This document shows, piece after piece, positions 7,486-12,761 of a stretch of DNA of 12,761 nt. This DNA is from Armatimonadota bacterium (GTDB taxonomy: Bacteria > Armatimonadota > JAAZEB01). Within the stretch, counting starts at the first letter, position 1; each line of letters starts with the position of its first letter. The stretch is taken from positions 1-12,761 of the forward strand of contig DUUU01000436.1 of NCBI GenBank assembly GCA_012841485.1. Reading direction: 5' to 3'. The position numbers and the translations under genes were made by a program. The notes below the pieces were generated by a model. The model was not told where the DNA came from and ran no database searches. It worked only from the letters and a program-made list of their open reading frames with translations.

Positions 7486-8110
7486 ACGCTATCTCCCGCG
7501 CCTGTTCCCACGCCTCAGCGGCGCGTCCGACGCGCAGCAACGCCAACACATCCGAATCGAGGAGGCGCCGCCACACGCGCGACCGCTCCTGCTCCGTGGC
7601 GTAGGTTGCCATCACCCCCGGGCGCAGCGCGCCCAGCAACGCCACGAACTCGGTATACTCCGGACCGATCACCTCCTCGATCCGCTCGCGCACCCGCCGC
7701 GAGAGCGCCGGGCTTTTTCCCCCGGTGAAGATGCTGATCAGCAGGTCGCCCCGACGCACACTCGCGGGGGTGATGAAGTCGCACTCGTCCGGCTTGTCCA
7801 CGCTGTTTACGAGGATATTCCGAGCGCGCGCGTCCCTCGAGACGGCGGTGTTCACCGCGGGCGAATGGGTGGCAGCGATCACAAGAGAAGCACCCTCCAG
7901 ATCATCGGGCGCATAGGGCCGCGTGCGCAGCTCGATCCGGCCGTCGGCCGATAGCCTCGCCAGCTCCGGCCCGACCTCCGGAGCAACAACGCGCACCCGC
8001 GCCCCGCACGCGAGCAACGCCTCCACTTTTCGCAGGGCCACGTTTCCGCCGCCCACCACGAGAGCCAGCCGATCTTCCACGCGTAGCGCGATCGGGTAAT
8101 AAGGGTTCAC
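7430..8110 (-). CDS. Precorrin-2 dehydrogenase / sirohydrochlorin ferrochelatase (MET8-like)
   Basis: This family oxidizes precorrin-2 with NAD+ to sirohydrochlorin and in many members also inserts iron to give siroheme. The 226 residues start NPYYPIALRVEDRLALVVGGGNVALRK, with the Rossmann glycine motif at about 18-25. They contain VIAATHSPAVN, where the family more often has an Asp after AAT, and VNSVDKPDECDFITPASV with the Asp of the active site. SIFTGGKSPALSRRVRERIE follows. No SUMT methyltransferase domain is fused. The GTG at 8110 is chosen because AGGGA lies 6-7 nt upstream and longer versions add residues without family character. It overlaps the ccmE stop as GTGA (4 nt) and overlaps hemA by 56 nt, implying tight translational coupling. 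Whether it also chelates iron cannot be read from sequence. Confidence 0.93.
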   Translation of the reverse strand: MNPYYPIALRVEDRLALVVGGGNVALRKVEALLACGARVRVVAPEVGPELARLSADGRIELRTRPYAPDDLEGASLVIAATHSPAVNTAVSRDARARNILVNSVDKPDECDFITPASVRRGDLLISIFTGGKSPALSRRVRERIEEVIGPEYTEFVALLGALRPGVMATYATEQERSRVWRRLLDSDVLALLRVGRAAEAWEQAREIAYACDPGGNQPPDRTPGGA

Positions 8111-8517
8111 TGCGCATCCCTGGTATCGCTGGGGAGGCTCTCCGGATGGCTTTCTGCCACCCCCTCGTACTTGCTGGGGCACTTCACCAGCAGACTCTGG
8201 GCCACGAAGAGCCCGCCCTCATAGCGCCCGACGGCCACCGCCCCGGGCGCCTGACGGAAGCCGCCCGGCTCGGCGCCGGCATAGGTGACCGGAAGCCGAT
8301 CTCCCGCGTCATCCACCAGATCGAACCGCAAGCCAAGGCTCTCCCGATCCACCCGGATCGACTCCTTGTCCACGCGGCCCTTCACCTGAACCGTGCGGGA
8401 GCTGCGCCGCGCCTCGTCCACGGAAACGTAGCGCGTCGCGGCACTCTGGAAAGCGCCGGCGCCCAGCCCCAGGAAGCCAAGGATGATGACGCCCCCGATG
8501 GCATGCGACTTCCTCAC
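8107..8517 (-). CDS. ccmE: Cytochrome c maturation heme chaperone CcmE, Cys-X3-Tyr variant
   Basis: CcmE is a membrane-anchored periplasmic chaperone that takes heme from CcmC/CcmAB and passes it to the cytochrome c ligation machinery. The 136 residues show an N-terminal membrane anchor (about 6-26), the OB-fold pattern VQVKGRVDKESIRVDR, VTYAGAEPGGFRQ and GRYEGGLFVAQSLLVK, then CPSKYEG (about 113-119). The textbook protein has His in a KHDEXY context at this place; here it is Cys113 with Tyr117, the CXXXY form known from archaea and Desulfovibrio. A His occurs at 124 but not in the usual context. The GTG at 8517 has AAGGA 8 nt upstream and follows the ccmD stop by 4 nt. Longer upstream versions are the ccmD region read in another frame. 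Confidence 0.93.
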   Translation of the reverse strand: MRKSHAIGGVIILGFLGLGAGAFQSAATRYVSVDEARRSSRTVQVKGRVDKESIRVDRESLGLRFDLVDDAGDRLPVTYAGAEPGGFRQAPGAVAVGRYEGGLFVAQSLLVKCPSKYEGVAESHPESLPSDTRDAQ

Positions 8518-8521
8518 GCGA

Positions 8522-8710
8522 TCATTCCTTCCCCTGCCAGCCGGGCCCCGGCTCCAGCACCGCCTCCGGCGCATCGATCGGCTGCTCGCCCGGAACCTCA
8601 CGCTGCTCGCGCGCCACCTCGCGAATCCGGGCATCCAGGCGCCACAGATAGGCGAAAAGCCCCGCCCAGATCACCAGGACGACCAGCATCACTTCATGCA
8701 GTGGCGACAT
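8522..8710 (-). CDS. ccmD: Small membrane protein, CcmD-like
   Basis: A 62-residue protein with one hydrophobic segment (about 6-22, HEVMLVVLVIWAGLFAYLW) and a charged, acidic cytoplasmic-type tail (RLDARIREVAREQREV). CcmD is a short single-span protein that stabilizes the CcmABC-CcmE complex and helps release holo-CcmE. The family is poorly conserved, so the call rests on size, topology and position between ccmC and ccmE. The ATG at 8710 lies 5 nt after GAAAGG and inside the end of ccmC (22-nt overlap). The stop is 4 nt before the ccmE start. It could be described neutrally as a CcmD-like protein. Confidence 0.8.
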   Translation of the reverse strand: MSPLHEVMLVVLVIWAGLFAYLWRLDARIREVAREQREVPGEQPIDAPEAVLEPGPGWQGKE

Positions 8711-9348
8711 AGGGACCTTTCGACCTCCTCGGTGGCAACACGCAGACGGTAGATCCAGAAGTAGAGCAGTGTAAACCCACACAGCGCGGCGAAGAAGACG
8801 ATCCGGTAATCCGGGCTCATCCCGCCCGAGCGCATCGTATCCCCCGGGTGGAGCGAGTCTACCACGCGGGGGAGGATGAAGACCAGGAAGAGCATGGGGA
8901 GCGCCGCCAGGATGGCATAGACGGAACTGAGCGCCGCCCGCCGCTCTGGATCCGCGATAGCCGACCGCAGCGTGAAGTAGGCGGCGTAGACCAGCAGCAG
9001 CGCCAAGATGGAGGTCTGGCGCGGGTCCCAGTTCCAGGCCGCGCCCCATTGCACGCGAGCAAAGAGGGCGCCGGAGAGCGTGGCAAGCACGCAGAAGAGA
9101 AACCCCATCTCGGCCGACGCGGCCGCCCGAATATCGGCGGCTGGATCGCGCCGGCGCAGGTAGCGCATGGCGTAGAGCATCGCGCCCAGGAAGCCGAGCA
9201 CCGCCAGCCACGCCATCGGCACATGGAAGAAGAGGATGCGCGCCGCTTCGGGCTCACGGAAGCCCGCTGCCGGCCCCACGCCGATGAAGGCCGCCGCGAT
9301 CACGCCTGCCATCCACACCCCGCAAAGTATCCGCCAGCCGGAAGACAT
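8689..9348 (-). CDS. ccmC: Heme export/handling protein CcmC (WWD family)
   Basis: CcmC is an integral membrane protein that binds heme on the outer face of the cytoplasmic membrane and hands it to CcmE. The 219 residues contain the family signature: His42 in FFHVPMAW, the tryptophan-rich WWD motif WGAAWNWDPRQTS (about 101-113), and His167 in VVDSLHPGD. These two histidines are the expected axial heme ligands. About six membrane helices are visible. The ATG at 9348 follows the ccmB stop (TAG) by 2 nt and has GGAG 9 nt upstream. An ATG at 9363, inside ccmB, would add five residues and is less likely. CcmC also resembles HemX, a membrane protein next to hemA in Bacillus, but the motifs and neighbours fit CcmC. 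Confidence 0.95.
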   Translation of the reverse strand: MSSGWRILCGVWMAGVIAAAFIGVGPAAGFREPEAARILFFHVPMAWLAVLGFLGAMLYAMRYLRRRDPAADIRAAASAEMGFLFCVLATLSGALFARVQWGAAWNWDPRQTSILALLLVYAAYFTLRSAIADPERRAALSSVYAILAALPMLFLVFILPRVVDSLHPGDTMRSGGMSPDYRIVFFAALCGFTLLYFWIYRLRVATEEVERSLCRHCMK

Positions 9349-9350
9349 CC

Positions 9351-10010
9351 CTATTCGCTCCATACGTGCTCGAAGAGAAACAGCGACGCCGTGATCATCA
9401 CCACGCCGAACGAGAGGAGCAATCGGATCTCGGTCCATGCCGCTCCCAGGGGCGCGCCCTCCAGTGCCCGCGTGGTGCCGCCGGTTGCGGCCATCAGCAG
9501 AGGCAGAAGAAGGGGGAACGCCAGCGCGCCAAAAAGCGCGCCCCGTGCCACCGCCCGAGAGATGATCGCCGCGACGATGGTGCTGGCCGCGGCGAGCCCG
9601 ATACACCCAAGGAGCAGGACAAGCGCCAGCAGGCCCGGGTTCCCCACTCGCGCCTGCATCACCCCCAGAAAGAGTGGCGCCTGCACCAGCGTCATCGCAC
9701 CCAGGAGGGCCACGTTGAAGAGCAGCTTGCCCAGGTACACGTGCGCCGGATCCGCTGCCAGGCGCAATGCGAGCGCCGTATGCGTCTCCTCTTCGCGCAG
9801 GAAGACGCGCGAGAGGCTGGCAATTGCGGTAAAGAGAAGGACCACCCACAGGAGCGCCGCTACGACACTGGCCGGGAGCGCCTGGCTTCCCACGGCGAAA
9901 CCAACCACCACCAGCGTGGTGATGGCAAAGAGCGCCATCGCGTTGAGCGCGTAGCGATTGCGCAGCTCCAGCGTGACATCCTTCCGGAAAACCGCGCCGG
10001 CTTCATCCAC
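9351..10010 (-). CDS. ccmB: Heme exporter permease CcmB
   Basis: CcmB is the membrane partner of the CcmA ATPase; the CcmAB pair drives release of heme-loaded CcmE. The 219 residues open with FRKDVTLELRNRYALNAMALF, the usual family entry before the first helix. They contain FTAIASLSRVFLREEETHTALALRLAADP and show about six hydrophobic helices. Length is typical. The GTG at 10010 is chosen because the protein then begins as CcmB normally does. It overlaps the end of ccmA by 8 nt, and no strong ribosome-binding site is visible, which fits translation coupled to ccmA. The much longer open frame upstream is ccmA read in the wrong frame. Start position is the main uncertainty. Confidence 0.92.
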   Translation of the reverse strand: MDEAGAVFRKDVTLELRNRYALNAMALFAITTLVVVGFAVGSQALPASVVAALLWVVLLFTAIASLSRVFLREEETHTALALRLAADPAHVYLGKLLFNVALLGAMTLVQAPLFLGVMQARVGNPGLLALVLLLGCIGLAAASTIVAAIISRAVARGALFGALAFPLLLPLLMAATGGTTRALEGAPLGAAWTEIRLLLSFGVVMITASLFLFEHVWSE

Positions 10011-10656
10011 CCAGCCGGAGGATCTGGTCTCCAAGGTCGAGTTCTTCACGGTTGTTGGTCGCCACCACCAGAATGCCTCGGGCACGTTGCCGCGCCATGC
10101 ATGCGCGCGCCATCGCCGTCCCCGCCTCATCCAGATTGGCCGTCGGCTCATCGAGGAGAAGCACCGGGGGATCATGCAACAGGGCATAGGCGAACCGCAG
10201 GCGCTGGCGCATCCCGGTAGAGAGCGTCTCCGCTCGCCGCGCGCCCTCTCCCTCCAGACCAACCTGGGTCAGCAGGGCATCCAGGTCCGCGTCGGTCCGC
10301 CTGAGGCCGCGCACGCGCGCGAAGAAGCGCAGGTTCTCCTGCAGCGTCAGCTCCTCGTAGAGCATCAGATCCGGGCTCACCAGGCCGACCAGCCTTCTCA
10401 CGTCGCGCCCCGGCATGCGACGATCCCCCGCGCGATACTCGACGGTGCCCCGCGTTGGACGCAGGAGCCCGCAGAGGATGCGCAGGAGGGTCGATTTGCC
10501 GGATCCATTCCGCCCGGTGACCACCAGCGCCTCCCCCGCCGCCAGTTCAAAGCTCACGCCGCGGAAGAGACCCTGCCCTCCGAAACCCTTGGCCAGATCG
10601 CGGGCAGCCAAAAAGAGTTTCGCCGGAAGCTCGCGGTCACTATCCGGTGATAGCAT
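10003..10656 (-). CDS. ccmA: Heme exporter ATP-binding protein CcmA
   Basis: CcmA is the ATPase of the CcmAB complex in cytochrome c maturation. The 217 residues (from ATG 10656) carry Walker A GRNGSGKS (about 48-55), the family-typical LYEELTLQENLRFFARVRGL (about 99-118), signature LSTGMRQRLRFAYALL (about 145-160) and Walker B VLLLDEPTANLDE (about 165-177). At the H-loop the sequence reads VVATNNREEL, so the usual His is Asn. The Q-loop position reads LVSPDLMLY without a Gln. The ATG at 10656 is preferred because GGTG lies 5 nt upstream and it leaves a leader of about 50 nt. An in-frame ATG at 10704 would lie almost at the predicted transcription start and add 16 unconserved residues. It is the first gene of the ccmABCDE-MET8-hemA operon. 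Confidence 0.92.
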   Translation of the reverse strand: MLSPDSDRELPAKLFLAARDLAKGFGGQGLFRGVSFELAAGEALVVTGRNGSGKSTLLRILCGLLRPTRGTVEYRAGDRRMPGRDVRRLVGLVSPDLMLYEELTLQENLRFFARVRGLRRTDADLDALLTQVGLEGEGARRAETLSTGMRQRLRFAYALLHDPPVLLLDEPTANLDEAGTAMARACMARQRARGILVVATNNREELDLGDQILRLGG

Positions 10657-10713
10657 CGCCCCACCGGTCGCACGCCCTTCTTGCCCTTCCACCACCGCTG
10701 GCATCTCGGGGGC

Positions 10714-10743
10714 ATTATAGCATGAACGTTCTGCGAGCGTCAA
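10714..10743 (-). promoter_or_regulatory. Sigma70-type promoter of the ccm-heme operon
   Basis: On the minus strand TTGACG (10738-10743) and TATAAT (10714-10719) are 18 nt apart. The -10 box is perfect and preceded by TGC, which is an extended -10. Transcription should begin near 10707. That is only a few bases before the in-frame ATG at 10704 and about 50 nt before the ATG at 10656. No other promoter of this quality is seen before hemA, so the seven genes probably form one transcript. Confidence 0.85.
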
Positions 10744-10969
10744 AACAGAATGCGGGACGCGGGACGGCCCTCGTACTGGTGGTTGGGGGATAGAGGGGCG
10801 CTTCGTACGATTCCGGCGAGGATGGCGCGCCCGAGCCAAGGGGGAAGCCTAGGGTCTTGGGAGGAGGCCCAGGCGGGCTAGCACCAGCGGATAGTGGCAG
10901 CCGGCGCTGCACATCCCCGGGCCTCTTCGATGGGCGTGATCCATAGACCTCCTGTTCTGGGGAAACGCC

Positions 10970-11302
10970 CTATGAGAACGCGCTCGCGAGCGAGCCACGC
11001 TTCACCGCGCTGCAGGAGCCGCGGGAGGTGTCGCTGCTGCGCTGTCGTATCGCCTGCGCCATCACCGTGGTCAGGTAGCCCACCGTGCCGGTCATCGCGC
11101 AGTTCGTGCAGGAGAACCACTCGACGGGGGGTGTTCGGAACCGCTTTCGCCGAATGCCGGCGGGGAATTTACCGCTATAGCTATCCGAAGCAGCACTCCC
11201 TTCCTCCGTCACCCACCACTCCTCTTCTGGATCGTGCAACACGATCCGCCCATCTCTGCACCACGGGCACGGTGTCTCGGTATTCGGTCTGGTCGTGGAC
11301 AT
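10970..11302 (-). CDS. Hypothetical protein with two CXXC knuckles (zinc-ribbon-like)
   Basis: I do not recognise this family. The 110-residue protein begins MSTTRPNTETPCPWCRDG and has CPWC at 12-15 and CTNC at 65-68, the spacing of two zinc-binding knuckles that could close one treble-clef or ribbon fold. Between them is a Trp/Glu-rich stretch (EEEWWVTEEG) and a basic patch (RRKRFR). The last 20 residues are Ser/Arg-rich and look disordered. The ATG at 11302 has a strong GGGAGG site 7 nt upstream. Longer versions to 11416 add low-complexity Gly/Val sequence and are rejected. It stands alone between the prepilin gene and the ccm operon, with no clear promoter. It may be a small metal-binding or nucleic-acid-associated protein, but that is inference. 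Confidence 0.65.
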   Translation of the reverse strand: MSTTRPNTETPCPWCRDGRIVLHDPEEEWWVTEEGSAASDSYSGKFPAGIRRKRFRTPPVEWFSCTNCAMTGTVGYLTTVMAQAIRQRSSDTSRGSCSAVKRGSLASAFS

Positions 11303-11644
11303 CTCCGTCCCTCCCTCTCCCGGGCCATCGCCCAGCGACACGCCACTCCCAATAGCTACTACTCCTTTGACGACCACCGGGCAAGAAAAGAGCGCCTGAT
11401 CCTCCGCAGGATGCATTAAGATCCTGTGAAGATGGTGCTGGAGAGGGGACCGGGCGAGCGTTCCACTCCCCTCCGCATGGTGATCAAAGGGCGCGGGGCC
11501 TCCTGCGCCTCGGGAAGAAGACCATCTGCGGAGGGCGCTGCGGGCAACCTCTGGCGACTGCCGGGTTGCCCGCAGCGTGGTGCTTTTCGATGGGGACCGC
11601 CCCGGAGCGGTGGAGCAGTCTCCATCAAGGGCGGATTGGAAAGA
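11303..11644 (-). other. 342-nt intergenic region without a supported gene
   Basis: This lies between the zinc-ribbon-like gene and the prepilin gene. It holds the strong 14-bp stem-loop at 11536-11577, a 5-bp stem (ACCGC / GCGGT) at 11596-11611 nearer the prepilin stop, and the ribosome-binding site of the downstream gene at its left end. Open frames on either strand are rich in Arg, Pro and Gly with no family character. I find no near-consensus promoter for the downstream gene. Confidence 0.5.
11536..11577. other. Strong 14-bp stem-loop downstream of the prepilin gene
   Basis: The arms CGCTGCGGGCAACC (11536-11549) and GGTTGCCCGCAGCG (11564-11577) are perfect reverse complements around a 14-nt loop, and a GGC/GCC pair inside the loop could extend the stack. 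It begins 68 nt after the prepilin stop. On the minus strand it is not followed by T residues; on the plus strand TTTT comes 7 nt after it, but no plus-strand gene precedes it. It may stabilise the prepilin mRNA 3' end, act as an atypical terminator, or be a copy of a dispersed palindromic repeat. Confidence 0.55.
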
Positions 11645-12310
11645 TCAGGGCGCCCATTGAAATGGCGCTCGCTCCGTCGTCAGCGGATGCATCGCTTTGA
11701 CATGGCCATCTGCGAAGCAGACCATGGCCATCTCCATATGCCGGGCCAACATGCAGCCACCGCCATAGCAGCCTTTATCCAAGCGCGACTCGAATGCCGA
11801 CCACCTGGAGAGACCAAGCCCCCAGGCATCGTTCCCGCCCAGACCGGTCACCGGGTCACAGTGCCATAGGGTTACGTCTGCGAACATCACCGTAACCGCC
11901 GGCGCAGTGAGCGACGCCACCGGCAACGCGGGGCCCTGGTTGTTGGAGAGAAGGATCTCGCGGTTTGCTCCATAGCATCCCCCGGAGGCGCACTTGAAAA
12001 CCATGGAGTTCTTCGTGTAGGGAAAGAGCATGCCCGGGTTGGTGGGGCTGCGGTAATACCACCGCACGGAGTAGTCGAGACCCATGTAGCACTTGGGCAT
12101 GGTTTCATCGTAGTCCTGGGCATACATCATCGTCGCCATGCCGATCTGCCTGAGGTTGCTCTGGCAGGTCGCCTTGCGCGCGTTCTCGCGCGCTCGGGCA
12201 AACACCGGAAAGAGGATCGCCGCCAGGATGGCGATGATCGCGATGACTACTAGCAGCTCGATCAGCGTGAACCCACGCCGGGCCCGCGTTGCTCCGCAGT
12301 GCATCCGCAT
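11645..12310 (-). CDS. Type IV pilin-like prepilin with H-X9-DG domain
   Basis: An exported pilin-like protein of 221 residues. The N-terminus [13 protein letters not shown] then [18 protein letters not shown] is a type III prepilin signal: cleavage is expected after Gly13, and Glu18 is the conserved +5 Glu. [19 protein letters not shown] and YAQDYDE follow, as in the large pseudopilin families of Armatimonadota and Planctomycetes. Near the end His191 lies nine residues before Asp201-Gly202, the H-X9-DG processing-associated motif. Nine Cys residues are present, eight of them after the cleavage site, allowing disulfides. The ATG at 12310 has GGGAGGG 7 nt upstream. These proteins are often present in many copies per genome, and their individual roles are unknown. 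Neither a prepilin peptidase nor an assembly ATPase is in the window. Confidence 0.94.
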   Translation of the reverse strand: MRMHCGATRARRGFTLIELLVVIAIIAILAAILFPVFARARENARKATCQSNLRQIGMATMMYAQDYDETMPKCYMGLDYSVRWYYRSPTNPGMLFPYTKNSMVFKCASGGCYGANREILLSNNQGPALPVASLTAPAVTVMFADVTLWHCDPVTGLGGNDAWGLGLSRWSAFESRLDKGCYGGGCMLARHMEMAMVCFADGHVKAMHPLTTERAPFQWAP

Positions 12311-12316
12311 GTCAGT

Positions 12317-12368
12317 GCCCTCCCAGGGGTGCCTCAATCGCCGGCTGGCTAGGAGGTGAGCTCCACCT
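12317..12368 (-). promoter_or_regulatory. Leader segment of the prepilin gene with possible SD-sequestering pairing
   Basis: In the predicted leader, CACCTCCT (12351-12358, minus strand) can pair through CCTCC with the GGAGG of the ribosome-binding site GGGAGGG (12318-12324). The same CACCT can instead pair with AGGTG (12364-12368) to form a 5-bp hairpin with a 5-nt loop. The two pairings exclude each other. The complementarity is seen directly; regulation by it is inference, and short pairings like these occur by chance in GC-rich DNA. Confidence 0.3.
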
Positions 12369-12431
12369 GCGGGGTTGGATCGATCCGGCATAGCGCGCCA
12401 GGCCAGGCCGGGATGGACACCTGTCAGTGGC

Positions 12432-12460
12432 ATTATACGTAAGAGCGCAACGCCTGTCAA
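12432..12460 (-). promoter_or_regulatory. Consensus sigma70-type promoter of the prepilin gene
   Basis: On the minus strand TTGACA (12455-12460) and TATAAT (12432-12437) are separated by exactly 17 nt, the full consensus for a housekeeping sigma factor promoter. Transcription should start near 12425, giving a leader of about 115 nt before the ATG at 12310. A perfect promoter suggests high constitutive expression of the pilin-like protein or a site held in check by a repressor; no clear operator is seen. Confidence 0.88.
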
Positions 12461-12761
12461 CCGCAAGCCTGGCCCGGTCCACAGCGCCAATGCCACGGAT
12501 GAAGGGGACGGACTCGGGTTTCCTGCCCCCCCGGGCACGCGCCGGGCGGACCGGGGCCCTGTCGTGCCGGCGGCGGTCTACCCGGGTCCGGCGGGGAACC
12601 AAATGAACCCCGGGTGCGTCTATATTAGAAGCCGTATGTCGCTCCCGGAAGTAAAAGCTCATCCGGTTTGTCTCTACTGAGGGTTCGCAGAACGTCTTTT
12701 CTGCCCACGGCGCACCCGGTCTCTTGGCAAAAGCCTTCGGGCCCGCACCCACCCCGCGGCC
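12461..12761. other. 301-nt gene-free region at the right edge
   Basis: I see no gene here. The minus-strand frame spanning it reads as Arg/Pro-rich sequence with no family character, and plus-strand frames are short. A less GC-rich patch at about 12600-12690 includes TATATT (12621-12626) but has no matching -35 box on either strand. It is probably the upstream intergenic region of a gene beyond the edge plus the far upstream region of the prepilin promoter. Confidence 0.4.

Noticed and set aside
8848..9954. 368-residue open frame on the plus strand
   Set aside because: It is antisense to ccmC and ccmB, which carry clear family motifs. The frame is Arg/Ser/Ala-rich without domains.
9351..10262. 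Longer version of ccmB starting at 10262
   Set aside because: The added residues are ccmA coding sequence in another frame (Trp/Arg-rich). CcmB character begins just after the GTG at 10010.
10981..10992. 12-nt perfect palindrome CGCTCGCGAGCG as an operator or attachment site
   Set aside because: It lies inside the 3' end of a coding region, is built from a CG-rich repeat pattern common in this DNA, and has no second copy or nearby recombinase gene.
11303..11416. N-terminal extension of the two-CXXC protein to 11416
   Set aside because: The added 38 residues are Gly/Val-rich without conservation signs, and the ATG at 11302 has a much better ribosome-binding site.
12312..12752. 146-residue open frame on the minus strand at the right edge
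   Set aside because: Its sequence is Arg/Pro-rich with no family character, and it spans the consensus prepilin promoter and leader, which is unlikely for a real gene.
1..12761. tRNA, rRNA, CRISPR, insertion sequence, prophage or defence system
   Set aside because: I looked on both strands and saw no cloverleaf with a GGTTCGANTCC arm, no regularly spaced direct repeats, no transposase or integrase motifs and no toxin, nuclease or reverse-transcriptase genes.

Overview
The window is GC-rich bacterial DNA, roughly two-thirds GC by eye, and all 13 supported genes lie on the minus strand. Two observations point to a diderm lineage outside Proteobacteria, most plausibly Armatimonadota. First, the prepilin at 11645-12310 has the [13 protein letters not shown] / NLRQIG / YAQDYDE signature and an H-X9-DG tail, both abundant in that phylum. 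Second, a minimal MlaEFD lipid transporter is present whose MlaD carries a long helix and a beta-rich tail. The phylum call is inference from protein style, not a database result.

Layout from right to left, in the direction of transcription: (1) 12311-12761 holds no gene but contains a consensus sigma70-type promoter (TTGACA-17-TATAAT) and a leader of about 115 nt. (2) A type IV pilin-like H-X9-DG protein follows. (3) A gap with a 14-bp stem-loop leads to a small two-CXXC, zinc-ribbon-like protein of unknown function. (4) From a second strong promoter at 10714-10743 runs a compact operon, ccmA-ccmB-ccmC-ccmD-ccmE-precorrin-2 dehydrogenase-hemA, in which successive genes overlap or lie within 4 nt. 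(5) After a 240-nt gap comes comEC, the DNA-uptake channel. (6) A third strong promoter at 3435-3463 drives mlaE-mlaF-mlaD. (7) The 5' part of rplI (ribosomal protein L9) runs off the left edge.

How the genes work together: HemA makes the first committed precursor of all tetrapyrroles, and the MET8-like enzyme takes precorrin-2 towards siroheme. CcmABCDE exports heme and loads it on the CcmE chaperone for cytochrome c maturation. The operon therefore couples heme supply to heme use. CcmE has Cys-X3-Tyr where the textbook heme-binding His should be, and no ccmF, ccmG or ccmH lies beside the cluster. MlaEFD is predicted to move phospholipid between inner and outer membranes without separate MlaB or MlaC. 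The pilin-like protein and ComEC are both compatible with natural transformation, although they are not adjacent.

No RNA gene, CRISPR array, insertion sequence, integrase, prophage gene or obvious defence system was seen. Most of the window is housekeeping DNA. The observations most worth following are the MlaD architecture, the variant CcmE, the heme operon structure, the orphan zinc-ribbon-like protein and the structured leaders and gaps.
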